Below, in pieces: positions 22,825 to 34,454 of a DNA stretch of 64,000 bases (positions within the stretch are counted from its first letter, which is position 1; every line of letters starts with the position of its first letter). The position numbers were made by a program, and so were the translations under genes. Below the pieces are notes generated by a model, which made no database searches, was not told the DNA's origin, and worked only from the letters and a program-made list of their open reading frames with translations. The DNA comes from Ascidia mentula (lineage: Eukaryota > Chordata > Ascidiacea > Phlebobranchia > Ascidiidae), in assembly GCA_947561715.1 (NCBI GenBank), contig OX387202.1, positions 20,101,001 to 20,165,000 of the forward strand. Reading direction: 5' to 3'.

Positions 22825-23505
22825 CATCCACAATACTCACATGGACATCTGTATTGCCACCATTTCGTCGGACTTTAGTGAGTTTTTCCACTTTTTGTGG
22901 TCGAGTTAAATTCTTGTTTAGCTCCAGATTTTAACTGCTACATTAATCTTATAATGTAACATTTTGTTTTTTTTTATATAATTTTTGTTTGACTTTTATT
23001 GTTTGTCTCATACAGGTTTCATCACAAAAACCTGTCGTGAACATTTCTAAACATGAGAACCAGCGGTGTTTATAAACGTGATATCATGAATTGCTGAACA
23101 GCCGCAAAATGCAGGTTTTTAATTTGAACTGTTTATTATCACGTTGAGTTTATGCCGACCTAAACTCCATACATGAAGTCAAAACTGTGTACAAATTCGT
23201 TCAAAACAAAATTGATTGTAATGAAAAATGCATATGAGCCATAACAAACCATATGATTTGATACAGTTGGATACTAAGCAGTTGTTTGGGCATAATGCGC
23301 TCCACAGTGGTTCGTCTCTATTGTTTGATGCCCAGTTACGGGTACCCAACTGACTTACGTTGGAAATATCTGTTTCTGGCTAGTTTGCGAGCTAGTCCAG
23401 GGCCACAGTCACCAACTGCACTTATGAGACCCCTACAAGACAAAACCATCCACAGTGTCCCCAGGTCTATTTCAATAAGGTTGGAATAGGAAAATTTTGG
23501 CTAAA
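22825..23505. other. Intergenic stretch after USB1, copy A
   Basis: No gene recognised. It is conserved in copy B (61269-61949). Contains T-rich runs at 22968-22976. A short frame from 23286 is broken by stops and is probably part of the decayed LINE-like unit that follows. Confidence 0.5.
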
Positions 23506-23725
23506 AATATTTGTTTGTAAAAGAAACAGAAAACAACAACAGTTGAACTGAAAGAAAAAGTATTAAAATTGCAAACAGATGTTGAAGAAGCAAAAGTGAA
23601 GTAAATATCCTTGAACAATATAGCAGGAGAGAATGCATTGAAATATGTATGTTCGCAATTTTAATACTTTTTCTTTCAGTTCAACTGTTGTTGTTTTCTG
23701 TTTTTTTTACAAACAAATATTTTGA
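23506..23725. repeat. Inverted repeat with ~70-bp arms
   Basis: The left arm (about 23506-23575) and the right arm (about 23655-23725) are near-perfect complements, for example ATATTTGTTTGTAAAAGAAA against its reverse at the far end. The loop is about 80 bp. Also present in copy B at about 61949-62168. Confidence 0.85.
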
Positions 23726-23881
23726 GTAACACAAACTAAAGAAGAATGCACCGACCAAATTGCAATTGCCAAACACATGGGAGTATTGATTCAAAAAACT
23801 GATATAGCATCTCAAACAGAATACCTGTGAGAACAACAAGCAGCTCATCAAAATAATCCCCACCGATAACTGAAAGTTTAT

Positions 23882-24136
23882 CTTAAGGAAAATCAAGAAT
23901 TAAATATTTTTAACAAATCAAATCTGCATTTCCCTAACTCCAAAGAAACAACTTTCAACCTGCAAAATGTTTTCATGACAGAAAGTTTGACAAGACAAAA
24001 CCGAAAATTATTCAACACTTGCTTGCAGCACAAAAAAAGACAAGCCTTTAAGTATATTTGGACAAACAATGGGACAATACTACTTCGTGAAAATGATGTA
24101 AGTAAGATCAGAGCCATAACTCAACTGCTGATTTGA
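23882..24136 (+). pseudogene. Relic of a LINE ORF1-like FP-domain protein
   Basis: An 84-codon frame contains VFMTESLTRQNRKLFNTCLQ followed by a KYIWTNNGTILLRE-like segment. This is the pattern of the C-terminal FP (baculovirus FP25K-like) domain found in ORF1 of many animal retroelements. Upstream fragments in other frames (VELKEKVLKLQTDVEEA, IAKHMGVLIQKTDIAS) look like the coiled coil and the RRM-like part of the same protein. These are broken by stops, so the unit is decayed. Copy B has the same relic at 62325-62579. Confidence 0.6.
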
Positions 24137-24273
24137 AACAGCATTGAACTTCCATCTCTATAAAGCAAAGTATTGTATTTACATTTTTTTGTTATTTAAT
24201 GTAAACAATGACTGTATTTTATACAAATCTACTACACAACATGTGTGTTTCTTGTTTTCCCGCCATTATTCAG

Positions 24274-27200
24274 GGGTTCGTTGTGAAACCAAACGCGATC
24301 GAATATTTCAAGAACAGCAACCGCGATGCCCAGAAGATCGGGTCGATGGGACTCAACAGTCTCTGTGTTGTCACCTCACCGGACGAGAACGTCTTTGTAA
24401 GTCCCTGGTGTATGTAGGAGTAAAAGTGGGCTTTCGTGGGTTTACTAGAGATGAACACTTGTTAATCGAACCTCGCTGTGAGATCCTGTATAGTTGGACG
24501 ATTCCGTCTTACCATGTAAAACATGTAACACTTAAAATCATAAAACGAATGTAATAAAGTTTAATAATATGTATGTTGCCTACACAAAAAGCACTTGTTT
24601 AAACAGGATCAGTCTGGTATAACACAAGGGAAATATACGTTGATTCCTTTAAGCATGTAATTTTTTGTGTAATATTACTGAACATTGACCGTCAGCTGTA
24701 GTTTCGATCCACACTTTCTATACTAGAAGTTACGCCACCTCTATTTCACTACAGACGCAGACAGGTTTGTGGGAGATTGTGGTGTACGGGAGGAAACACA
24801 CCCTCCGACTCAGCACGGAGGTAGAGGAGGACGCGAACATCTGGAGCAGTGAGATCCAGGCTATGATAGATGGACAACCTCTGATTATCACCAAAACAAA
24901 GATCCTAATGGACAAGATCAAGGTACAGAAGTGTAGAATTAAAACTGAGCTTTTTGCTTGGAGTAATCTGCTTACAGGGCAACTGCTTCGATCTAATATG
25001 TCGGTAATGTGTCTGGTGAATATCTTGCCACTTAGGTAGCCAGGCGAAAAGCTTATTGCATTGAAATTACCTGCTTAAAAAACACATCAGGAAATATTAT
25101 TACAATGTTGTTAACAAAACGACTCTGCCCAAAACATTTCATTATTTCACTTATATTTAGCATGTTGACCATAGTGTATGAAAATATGACCAAAAATTTG
25201 TGTATGTTGCAACAGCGTTCAGATGACAATGAAAAGGAGATCGACTTAATCTACAAAAGGAACCCAATCTTCAGGCAATCAAGCGAACCTTTAAGATCCC
25301 CTTTGCTATCCCTTCCATACGAACAGGTGACCCAGCAATTATTACAACTAACCGTCCCAGAATCCAATGCTAACGCAAACTCAACATCATCTTACCCGAA
25401 CTATCTGTGACGTAACATTGCTCATATTGGTGTGTTGCTAACAAAAGTTGATTATTCCAAAAAAATTAAAGAAGTATTGGTTTCGCTACCTTGAAAAAAA
25501 GGCATAGAAATCATAATCAACCGTTGTTCGCTCACAGGTGCCCTCTCGTGACGACCACTACACGTTGAGGGACGAGGCTGTGAGGATTTTTAACGTCCTC
25601 CTTCAAATGGAAGAACGGACTTTCCAGAACATTGAGGAGGAAGCGAAATCACTCCAGGTTAAAAAAATGAAAAAATCGTTTTTAAATTTTGCTTTTTAAT
25701 ATTTCTCGAATTCCCGCCTGTAACTGTTTTTTTCCCCTATATATTTGCACATGTTATGACGTTTGTCAGGTAATTGTGGATCTTCCTTTGCAATGAGTGG
25801 GGAATGATGTTCACATATCACAATTTATATCAAAGTTTTACTTGAAGTCAATAAGCATTGAAAACACACAATCAAAAAGCATTGCGACACCGTGCAGCCA
25901 ACAAACCATCTATCTGTTCGTTCCAGGCGATCATGCGAGTGTGCCACGGCTCCAAGCTATTCCAGGACGAGCTTTACCTCCAATTAATCAAACAAACCGC
26001 CATCTACACCCTCCAACTCACCACAGACGAGCAAATGTGTGACCAGCTTCATGTGACGTCATGTCCGCATTACTGGCATCTCATAGCTTGTATGTGTTGC
26101 GCGTACCACCCATCACGTCCCGTGCTGTCTTACCTGAAGCTGCATCTAAAGAGGTATGACGTCACCAAAGTGTGTAAATAACTTGGTTGTCCAATGTAGA
26201 GTTCGCGGAACCCTTAACACAAAAGGTTTACTAAATTTTTGGGGTTCTTGGTTAAGTTAAACAATCGTTTTAGGTTTCGCAGACGAAAATTTTGTGAATA
26301 TCTGGTCTGAGCGCTAATTCTAAAACATCTCTAATCCCACTTTTGTTGGTAAACCAGAATTTATTGCTTGCCTCAATGCTTTGTATTCCCAGTAAATTTG
26401 AAAGAAAATGCTCGTTTAATGAGAGATAAGCCAACAAATGTCTTAAGCTTTCACGCCCACTGACGATTTTGCCGGGCCAAACTGGTGGGGCGTGCGCCAC
26501 TTTGAGAAGCACTTGCTACTAAGCAGTAGTTTTGCATTACAGCGGGTCGGGTTATCTTACCTCGCGCTGTTGACTGCACACAAATGTGCCATAAGATACC
26601 TGGGAATCTGTACAGTAATGATTATTCGGGGATCCTTTTCACCGTTTGTTTATTAACATCCGTTATCAGGGTACAAGAGCGATTTCCTGGTACTCTTGGT
26701 GGAGCTTATGCTGAGTTCGGTGAAAATGCGCTGAGTCAGCAGACGTCACGTCGACGTGAGATGGTTTCTTCCATTGCTGAGATTTGTGCTGTGCTGGAGA
26801 TGAGGGACCTGGTCACTGTGATTAACTGCTATGGTGGCGCAACATGCGAAATCTACATTAACTCTTTCACCACTGCTGGAAAGGCAAGTAGAGCATTGCT
26901 GCAAATTGTAATGTCGAACGCTCGGAAGTATTTCTTGTATAATTTTGAATTGTATTTTCTTCTAATGAACTGGTTTTGTTGGTTGGTGGCAAACATGCTT
27001 CTTTTTCAATATTTGTTATTAAATTATGTTCTGCATTTTTATGTGTTCAGAAGCGTTTCGTTGTTTTAGTTACAAAATATTTTTACTTTAAATTAGAGGA
27101 GTTACTTTAGACAGTTTACGTCCAACTTTGGTGTTCAGGTTGTCCAGAAACTCCAGCATGGAATGAACGTGGAAGGGAATAAGAACACGTTCGCATTATT

Positions 27201-29908
27201 CGAACACAAGGGCGATGTTGACAGAGCGATTGAACCAAACACTTTCCTCGCTGATATCGTTGCAAAGTTCGAACAGTAAGTTGCCGTTCGAACTTTTTTG
27301 CTTGATTTGAGAAGTCTAGTTACAAATTCGTTGCAAGCAATTGGTCACACAGCTCAAAGAAGAAAATAAAAATATTATCGTACAAAAGTAGATTTTCGCA
27401 TCATGTAATTTAACCCTTTCTCATGTAACGCGAAACATTCGAATTTAAACAGAACAAACTCGGAATCACAAACGAATCCGGACAGTGGCGGTAAGGATTC
27501 GGAATGGGTATTCTACTTCAAACTTTACTGTGTGTTCGATCCGATTGATGCACGGGAAGACTCAATCGAATATCACTTCGTTTACGAAGACGTGAGTCGG
27601 GAGTTTCTCTGTTTCCATTCAGTGATTTTAGTTTTTTTGATTGAAAACTTGCTTCGGTTGATTCTGTCGTCATGGTAACCTGGCATCCAACGCGGATTTC
27701 ACGGAGCCGTAGAATTCCTTACATGAGCTACTGGACACCTTAAATCGTCTGGGTTCCTTCTCAACTCAAATAACTTTGGCGAAAAAATTTCGTATTTTCT
27801 GAACGCAGAAGTTTCCAATGCAGAAAATAAATTTCATACAACCTCTAGCTTTCTTGAAAACATTAACTCAGAACTTCCCTAATGTTGCAGGTCCACGAAC
27901 AAGTGATACAGGGACTTTACCCTCTATCTGATGACGTATTGAAAGATATCGCAGCTTTAAGGTTGCAATTCGCTGAAGGAAATTACCATCAAATCAATAT
28001 TGAGTAAGTTTATTTAAGTGGAGCCGAAACTTTATCTTCATTGCTTCGTTCCGTTTAACCAACAAAAAGCATAAAAATATAAAACTGCCAATGGATTTTC
28101 AAGACTTCTTTTGCGAATATAAAACATGGATTTCATTTTCCAGTGCTGACATTGGCAAATATTATCCAATCAACAAGTTGATGGCCGCTTACGAGATCAC
28201 AAACGAAAACGAAGACTTCTACTTCAAACGAACCGATTCTTTCTCGAATGAATTAAATGCAAACTCAATGCCAGCCAAGAAACGTTCTGTGGGTAAAGGT
28301 TTTTGTTCGGTCTCAATTTGATTTTTTCGGTAATTAAGACGTTCTCATAAATTACGTAAAATTCCAAACTCGCCACGTAGATCTGCCCCCCTTCGAACAC
28401 ATCCTTTCATCCCATGCTAGTTATCCGTTCCCATGGGGGCCTGACTCGATAAACTTGTGGTTTAATCGTTGTCCATGCCATTTTATTCCGCATATTTATT
28501 GTTCACACGCGTTCAAGTCGTTTTTGTTCAAAACAAAATTGAGTTATATTTGGACGTTGGCATCAACCGCGCATGAATCGTATTCCACAACTAATCGTTA
28601 TTCTTTAAATCAGCTCGTATATTGATAGTTAGTAAAACAACAAAGAATTTTAATTTGTGGACGAAGCTAATTGAGGCCGAAACGTTAAAATTGAACAAAT
28701 ATTTTTTGGCAACGAAGAGTTTCGGCAGATTTTAATTCTTTCAGGGGTCGAGTCTTTTCAACACATTCCGGAAGAGAGGGATGAAGAAGGTGAAGGAGGA
28801 AGGTGAGAGCGGTGAGATGAAGAGGACTCTCTTCCTGGAGGAACTGCAGGATGTCAAATCCAACGTCCTGGATAGATGGAGGAGATTGAGAGGAATGCCG
28901 CAAGAAGACGCCGTGGTCAGTATCACAATAATCTCACTAAACAATAAGACTGGAGTTTTGTGTTATTGGATGTCGGGACATCTCTGCCCGTGGTTGATGT
29001 TTATTGGCATTGTATTTGGGTGCTTGATGTTTAAATATTATTCGCATAATTTTTGTGTTCAGCATATTTCGCGTTCTCTTCATTCCGTCTAATTCATTTT
29101 ATCTCAACAATTTGTTTCAGGCTGAATATGTTAACCTTGCACGTCGGTGGCCCGGATACGGATCCTACTTGTTTAAAGTTGAAAATCACGACGCGCAGTT
29201 CGGTCAAACCCTTCTCACTCTGGCGATATCGGCGCAGGGAGCAACTGTGTTCAAACGAGGTCACTCACAGTCCCTGGATCATATCTCATATGAAAAGTAA
29301 GTTTGGTCGAACACAATGGTTCGTTTTCAACGCGGGAAGACACGAAACTTGTTGGAGTTATTGGCTCTCAACATTTCTGCTTATCGGTCTTATGAATATA
29401 ATGCAGTTTATTTTATGAAACAAAAACTTACCATTACCATAGTAGTGCAAATTGTAAATTGACTGAACTACCCTTCTTGTGGCGCTTACCATAGTAGTGG
29501 GGTAACGTGGAGTCCATATTTCCCTGCAGTTTATTTGGCGTCAGAAAACAAAATTGTTGGTGAACTACGGCCCAAATGTTTGATTCGGTCAAATGCCCAC
29601 TTACAAATAAAGTTTTCAAATAGAGTCTCGGGTTTGCTGCGGCCGGTTTCGAATTCGGCTCTGACGTTTGAAAAGTCTCAGAACCACTGTTCCAAACAAT
29701 TAAACAAGATTTTGCAGCTACATTCCTTGAGTTGAACATGTTATTGTGTCTTCCTCTCAGGATCCAGTCTTTCGGAGCGGGATCTGCGAATGTTTTCAGA
29801 CTTCAGACCGAGTCAAGAGGGGACATTTCCTTCACCGCAGAACAAGTTAATGAGATTGTGAAACTCATGCGAGCTTACGTCACCGCCCTCTTCCGCCGAA
29901 AGCATTGA
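24274..29908 (+). CDS. MYO10: Myosin-X tail (PH2-MyTH4-FERM), 13 exons, copy A
   Basis: Exons by GT-AG sites: 24274-24396, 24755-24922, 25216-25326, 25538-25657, 25927-26153, 26670-26883, 27139-27275, 27453-27591, 27891-28003, 28144-28288, 28745-28915, 29121-29296, 29761-29908. They sum to 1992 nt, in phase throughout (663 codons plus stop). The first two exons are the end of the second PH domain (LNSLCVVTSPDENVF, VVYGRKHTLRLS). Exons 3-6 are MyTH4 (IYKRNPIF, DELYLQLIKQT, YLKLHLKR, ERFPGTL). Exons 6-13 are FERM (CEIYINSFTTAGK, FALFEHKGDVDRAIE, WVFYFKLYCVFD, ARRWPGYGSYLF, IQSFGAG). Myosin-X carries cargo to filopodial tips, and this tail binds phosphoinositides, microtubules and integrin tails. 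The intron after 26883 is GC-AG. No motor, IQ or coiled-coil exons were found upstream in the window, so the gene is 5'-truncated or its 5' exons lie outside with USB1 nested in an intron. Confidence 0.93.
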
Positions 29909-31012
29909 AAGTTGACACCGAGCACTTTTATTGCGTTCAGATTTTAACGAAACTTTAGCATTTGTCGTTCTAGCCACAAACTTGAATGTTAAGATCAGGG
30001 GTTTTCCACAGGATCACCATATGGACCACAGCAATCTATATCAATGGCTTCCACATTACCACACAATATTACCTTCGCCGATGCATGTTTTTGTGACATT
30101 ACTCAGCAAAAACTTTCGTCGGTTGGGAGGATCCACAGAGTTAACCAGGGTGTCGTTGTACCCGAACGAGCTCGCGAGTTGTTCCAAGTCTTTCACGTCC
30201 CAATAAGGTTTATTTACAGGATCATGTATCTTATAGTTTCGGCATATACGCTTACACCCACTCTCAATACTCCGCTCCAGTGTTTAAACCTTGCAGTGAC
30301 GATTTTCATTTGTTTTGCCACTTTCACATGTTTTTTTCGCTAGTCATATTCTTTCTTGTCCTGAAGCACTTGGTGATCTTTTCTGTCTATTTTGTTTTCG
30401 GGAAACCAAATTCCATAACCATAGAAATCACAACCAGTGATAAAGTTGTCAGTCCCACTCATGGCATTTTAACTTGTGATTTGTAATTTCAATATTATTT
30501 CACAATTATTTCGCCCCAATCATGACCCACACCCAAAACATGTGTGTCTGCTTAATTTTAACATATAAATAGCGTCATCAACACGACGACGTCACCACGT
30601 AACATGAAATATTCCAACCGCTTTTGTACCGATTGTTGTTAACCCTTTTATCCTTAGACTGCCTATCTTTTAACATTGTTATCTGTCTAATATTATTTAT
30701 TGTACATTTGCATCAATTTATTGCTTCTTCGATTTGGTTGTTTTATAAACACAGTTCCTTGTATGTCTGCGGCAAGCCAGTTGAGGCCTGTGATGTCACA
30801 ATTGCTTATTGTTACGTTCCAATTACTGATATTGTTTCACTGTCGCTCGGTTTTGAAAAAGAAACAAACCCTGAATTGGGATCGAAAAGAAATTCGTATT
30901 TTGAGATCTTGTCGGAAAATTCTGGTTTTTAACATGGCCTGAAACTGACGTCATGACCTTGGTTTTTGGTGGCTGCAAATTCTATTTATCGAGTAATTCA
31001 TTTCGAGTTCAG
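29909..31012. other. Spacer after myosin-X, copy A
   Basis: No gene recognised. There are AT-rich ORFs without family features (for example 30624-30932). A TATAAATA-like string lies near 30565, and the short cysteine-containing frame starting near 30966 is described separately. Confidence 0.5.
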
Positions 31013-31307
31013 GAATCAATTCTACAAAACTTCACTCTCTCCATGCCATTTACATTCTGCCATGGAATGCAACCGGCAGACGCATCAGACGCGTCTGTGT
31101 CCTCCACAAACTGCTGTGTTAAGTTTGGTTATTACACAAGAGTGTATAAGGTCTAACCTTGGGGGTGACAAGAAAATGATTTATAAAGGAAAGCCAAAGC
31201 TAGTATGCTACTCATGCCGAAGCAAACGTTTCAAACACCACTGTGTTCATCATCAGTGCCAAGTAAGAATGAGTTGCAGCAAGGTGTGCGCAGAGGTAGG
31301 AAGGTAA
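30966..31307 (+). CDS. Possible cysteine-rich exon, unidentified
   Basis: A 113-codon frame ends with a cysteine-rich block (VCYSCRSKRFKHHCVHHQCQ, then SCSKVCAEV). The last two thirds lie in the dispersed segment. In the other two members (4766 and 55567) the same block is out of frame because of one extra base, so only this member is open. I recognise no family. It could be a terminal exon of a secreted protein or an accident of a repeat. Confidence 0.25.
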   Translation: MVAANSIYRVIHFEFRNQFYKTSLSPCHLHSAMECNRQTHQTRLCPPQTAVLSLVITQECIRSNLGGDKKMIYKGKPKLVCYSCRSKRFKHHCVHHQCQVRMSCSKVCAEVGR

Positions 31308-31507
31308 CTGAACAGACAAAAACAACAACACAAATAAAACACGTGACAGACGCCACTCGAAGGCCCACGGCCGTGACGTCATCATTTGGGCTGCAATGAG
31401 GATCTGTGTGTTGACAAGAAACCTTGTTACACAATTTACCCTCACATTAAACCTTTCCCATAAGTCGGTGAAATGGCGCCGCGATATCCGCGCATTTCTG
31501 CAAATAT

Positions 31508-31697
31508 TGTAACGTTTATGCCGAATTCACTCTGCGCTGGGCTTCTGCCTAGTGTAGTTTCACCATTCCATTCTACATTTTGGTTCGCCTTTAGCGTAGA
31601 ATCACCGTCTGTATATTCTACTCTGGGGCTCAGTTGTATTCTGCACATATATCTTTCGTCTTTGGTGAATAAAATCTTCCAAGACGAACGAACTACA
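31508..31697 (+). repeat. 5' LTR of the small LTR element (internally deleted)
   Basis: It is 190 bp, beginning TGTAACGTTTATGCC and then joining directly to the GAATTCACTC block. The right LTR has an extra stretch between these parts. Confidence 0.75.
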
Positions 31698-33022
31698 TTT
31701 TTGGTGACCCTCGACTGCGAAGTTTCCCGAACACCAAGCTTCAAAGAAGAGTGAAGAAAATTCTTCCAAGACGAACGACAAATCTTGACCGTGAGTACCA
31801 AACCAGTTGTACTTTTGGTCGTAATTCTTTCATCATCTAACTGTCACGAGGAATCTATCGATAATCTTTCAACAAAATTGCCTTCTGATTGAATATTTAT
31901 CAATCAATATTCAAGCAAAAATCCCAGCGTTCGTTTCGCTGTCTTGGGATTGTGCACAGTTGCAAATTAACGTGCAAAAATCTTTCAAAACTTGCTGAGA
32001 TTTTCAAGGTTCCTCTGTTTCCTAATTGGATCGGTTGCCTATTCGCCATTTCTCTTGGATTCATCGTCGGTTCTTTCCATTCACGAGTGTTTTCCTGAGG
32101 ATTCGTCAACTCCAGCCCTGCGCTTTAATCGAGCTAAGAGGAGATTCAATTCGCGTACGCACGGATTTCATCGTTCCCCACTTACAACGTTGGATATTTT
32201 CCGTGAATGTTCGTTTCCCCCTGCACAATTTCCGTCTCGTTGTTTTGGCCAGGGCGGTCGGCGGGCGTTGGCGTGTCGCTGCGGGAAATCGCACTGTCAA
32301 TTCCGGCGGACCATCACACTGTGTTGGACCGATGCCAACAGGCAAGAATGAAACCCGACAAAGTCTGTTGCGCGAGGGAAGGTGGATTTCATTTCAAGAC
32401 CTTCACAGTCAAACCTATGGAATGCTGTTGGACTATACAATTTCGCTATTCAACACTCATGGATTATTAAAGGCAATGAACTGAATTTTTACCTGTCATT
32501 GCAAACATGAAGGATATTTCAAGAAATCTTAGCTACAAATCTTAGTGGTTACGTAATACTAACCCCCTTATGTTCACTTTCTGTAAAAGGGTTTTTAAAC
32601 TTTGTTAAGTCTCCTTGTCACCGAAACGTTAGTTGATATTTTCCTTGTGTAATTGACGTCTGTTAAATGTGAAATGTTGATTCAACCCTTAACGTGTCTG
32701 CATTACAAAGTCAGCACGGGGCCTGAAGCCTTTATACTACATGGCGCGAAATTAAGCAAGGTCGCCGATTCAAGCCTGTCTCCCCACTCTTTATATGTCT
32801 GAAGCCCCAATAGGAAAAATCCTTGCTCTAGTTTTGTTTTGGCTTGATGAAGCACGTTACTGCTGATTGACATATTTTACGCATGGTTTTGTTGTTTGGC
32901 CATAATTTTGTGACATGAACTTTGACAAAGCTAAAATACCATTTTTCTTCTTTTTCTCTTCTTCTCTCTTATATCGTTGTTCTTTTGCCTATTCTGTAAA
33001 ACACTTTTTGGGGTAAGACGAG

Positions 33023-33464
33023 TGTAACGTTTATGCCGTGACGTAATGAGAGTGACTTAGCAGTTCGTACCAGGAAGTGTAACTCCCATTTTCTGGAACG
33101 ACACAGGAGAATCGCTCGTAACATGTAATTATGTATCGCGGTTCTCACGCAAGCCGCATAACTGGTTAATATGAATTGTCTTTAAATCTGTGGTTTCTGT
33201 GGCCCGAATTCACTCTGCGCTGGGCTTCTGCCTAGTGTAGTTTCACCATTCCATTCTACATTTTGGTTCGCCTTTAACGCAGAATCACCGTCTGTATATT
33301 CTACTCTGGGGCTCAGTTGTATTCTGCACATATATCTTTCGTCTTTGGTGAATAAAACAAACGAACACAAGTTTGGTTAGTTACGAAGAGGAGTCGGGAG
33401 TCAGGGAAACGCATATCGCAGTTGAACATGCCATTCAAACAATCAAACAACACACATTCCTACA
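33023..33464 (+). repeat. 3' LTR of the small LTR element
   Basis: It is 442 bp, with TG...CA ends and an AATAAAA signal inside. It is the longer of the two LTRs and ends directly at the ATAT duplication. Confidence 0.75.
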
Positions 33465-34454
33465 ATATTTGCGGTAAATTGGCGTGAATGCATTTTTGGG
33501 GTTTATCAGAGAAAGCCAAACTGAACTGAATCAAATTTACTGACATCCTCGAATCAGAAATCAACTGTCAAATCTGATGGATCAATGTTTATATTTACAT
33601 GGATTATCAACATATAGCATGGAAACGGTTGCATGCGATATTACAACAACGACATGATATACAAGGAATGATAAAACGGAATATGTTGTCAATATCTAAT
33701 TGACACGTTGACATAATTCTATGGAAGAAGTGACATCCGAAACGCACAAAATGTAACAATAAGTAGTGTCGACGTCATATTTGCAATTATTATGTTGTGT
33801 TTTTCTGGCATCAACCGTTTTTTCAATAACGTCGGATAATAATCACGCTGTAAACCAAGTTTAACTCATTTACGGCGAACGTGCTATTCGTTCGTTGACA
33901 CTTCCAGCAACAAGCCGCCTTTTCAAATGAGTCACGTGGTAATCCGAACTCAAATAACCCGGTATGCATTTTCTATATAGGCCACATGTCTTTTGCGTAA
34001 AAAAGATACGAAGGGACAGAGGACAAAGGACATATAGGACAAAGACTTTTTGTACGCGTGGTTTGTAACGTGTTATTGTTAATCCTCGTGCGCTTGTTTA
34101 TTATGTATTAAACTGATCGATTGACTTTGGGTTTGATAGCAGCCTTTTTATCAGGAGTCAGATATACGGCAGTGTTATTATTTGTGTAGACGTTTTGAGT
34201 AACGCCCTACAAATACCATGATAATAACAAACATGCAAAATGGCAAAGTTTTCGCTACTAACACAAAAACTGTAAGGATTTGTGGAATAAATTCGGTTCG
34301 GTATAATTGCTTTCCTGTCATTTACGATTTCAAGCCTTTATCAAAACTGGTGAAAGTATTTACAATGTCTGTCAATAATTGTAAATCAACACAACGTTGC
34401 CATGGTAACCAACGACGCAATGTTAATTTTCGTCACTTTAAACCTCCTCTACAT

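Larger units (their letters stand above)
1..25506 (+). repeat. Segmental duplication, copy A
   Basis: This stretch matches 50593-64000 in the same orientation, with scattered substitutions and small indels. The offset is 50592 at the left edge. Copy A lacks 252 bp present in copy B near 51650-51905 and has 42 bp near 1545-1590 that copy B lacks. It carries two large insertions absent from copy B: the transposon at 9609-17918 with a duplicated piece of USB1 exon 1, and the LTR element at 18228-22193. The right edge is only the limit of comparison, because copy B runs off the window. Confidence 0.95.
31508..33464 (+). mobile_element. Small non-autonomous LTR element
   Basis: The left LTR-like end is 31508-31697 (TGTAACG...AACTACA), followed by TTTTTGGTGACCCTCG, a Ty3-type primer-binding context. 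The right LTR is 33023-33464 (TGTAACG...TTCCTACA). The target duplication ATAT flanks both sides. The two ends share a block from GAATTCACTCTGCGC to GGTGAATAAAA. The left one lacks about 170-185 bp found in the right, and their last parts differ. The 1.3-kb interior has no recognisable gag or pol; the 152-codon frame at 32026-32484 shows no family motif. Confidence 0.8.
31013..34400 (+). repeat. Dispersed segment, member 3 (split by an LTR element)
   Basis: 31013-31507 and 33465-34400 match 4766-6180 and 55567-56984 with visible divergence. The break at 31508-33464 is an LTR element with a 4-bp target duplication, ATAT. Similarity to the other members ends at ACAACGTTGCCA; there members 1 and 2 continue into the inverted-repeat element, but this member does not. 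Confidence 0.85.

Noticed and set aside
24274..29908. Assignment to myosin-VII/XV or PLEKHH instead of myosin-X
   Set aside because: The PH-MyTH4-FERM order with the LNSLC...PDE and VYGRKH motifs and the C-terminal GYGS...SFGA pattern fits myosin-X best. Myosin-VII and XV lack this PH domain.
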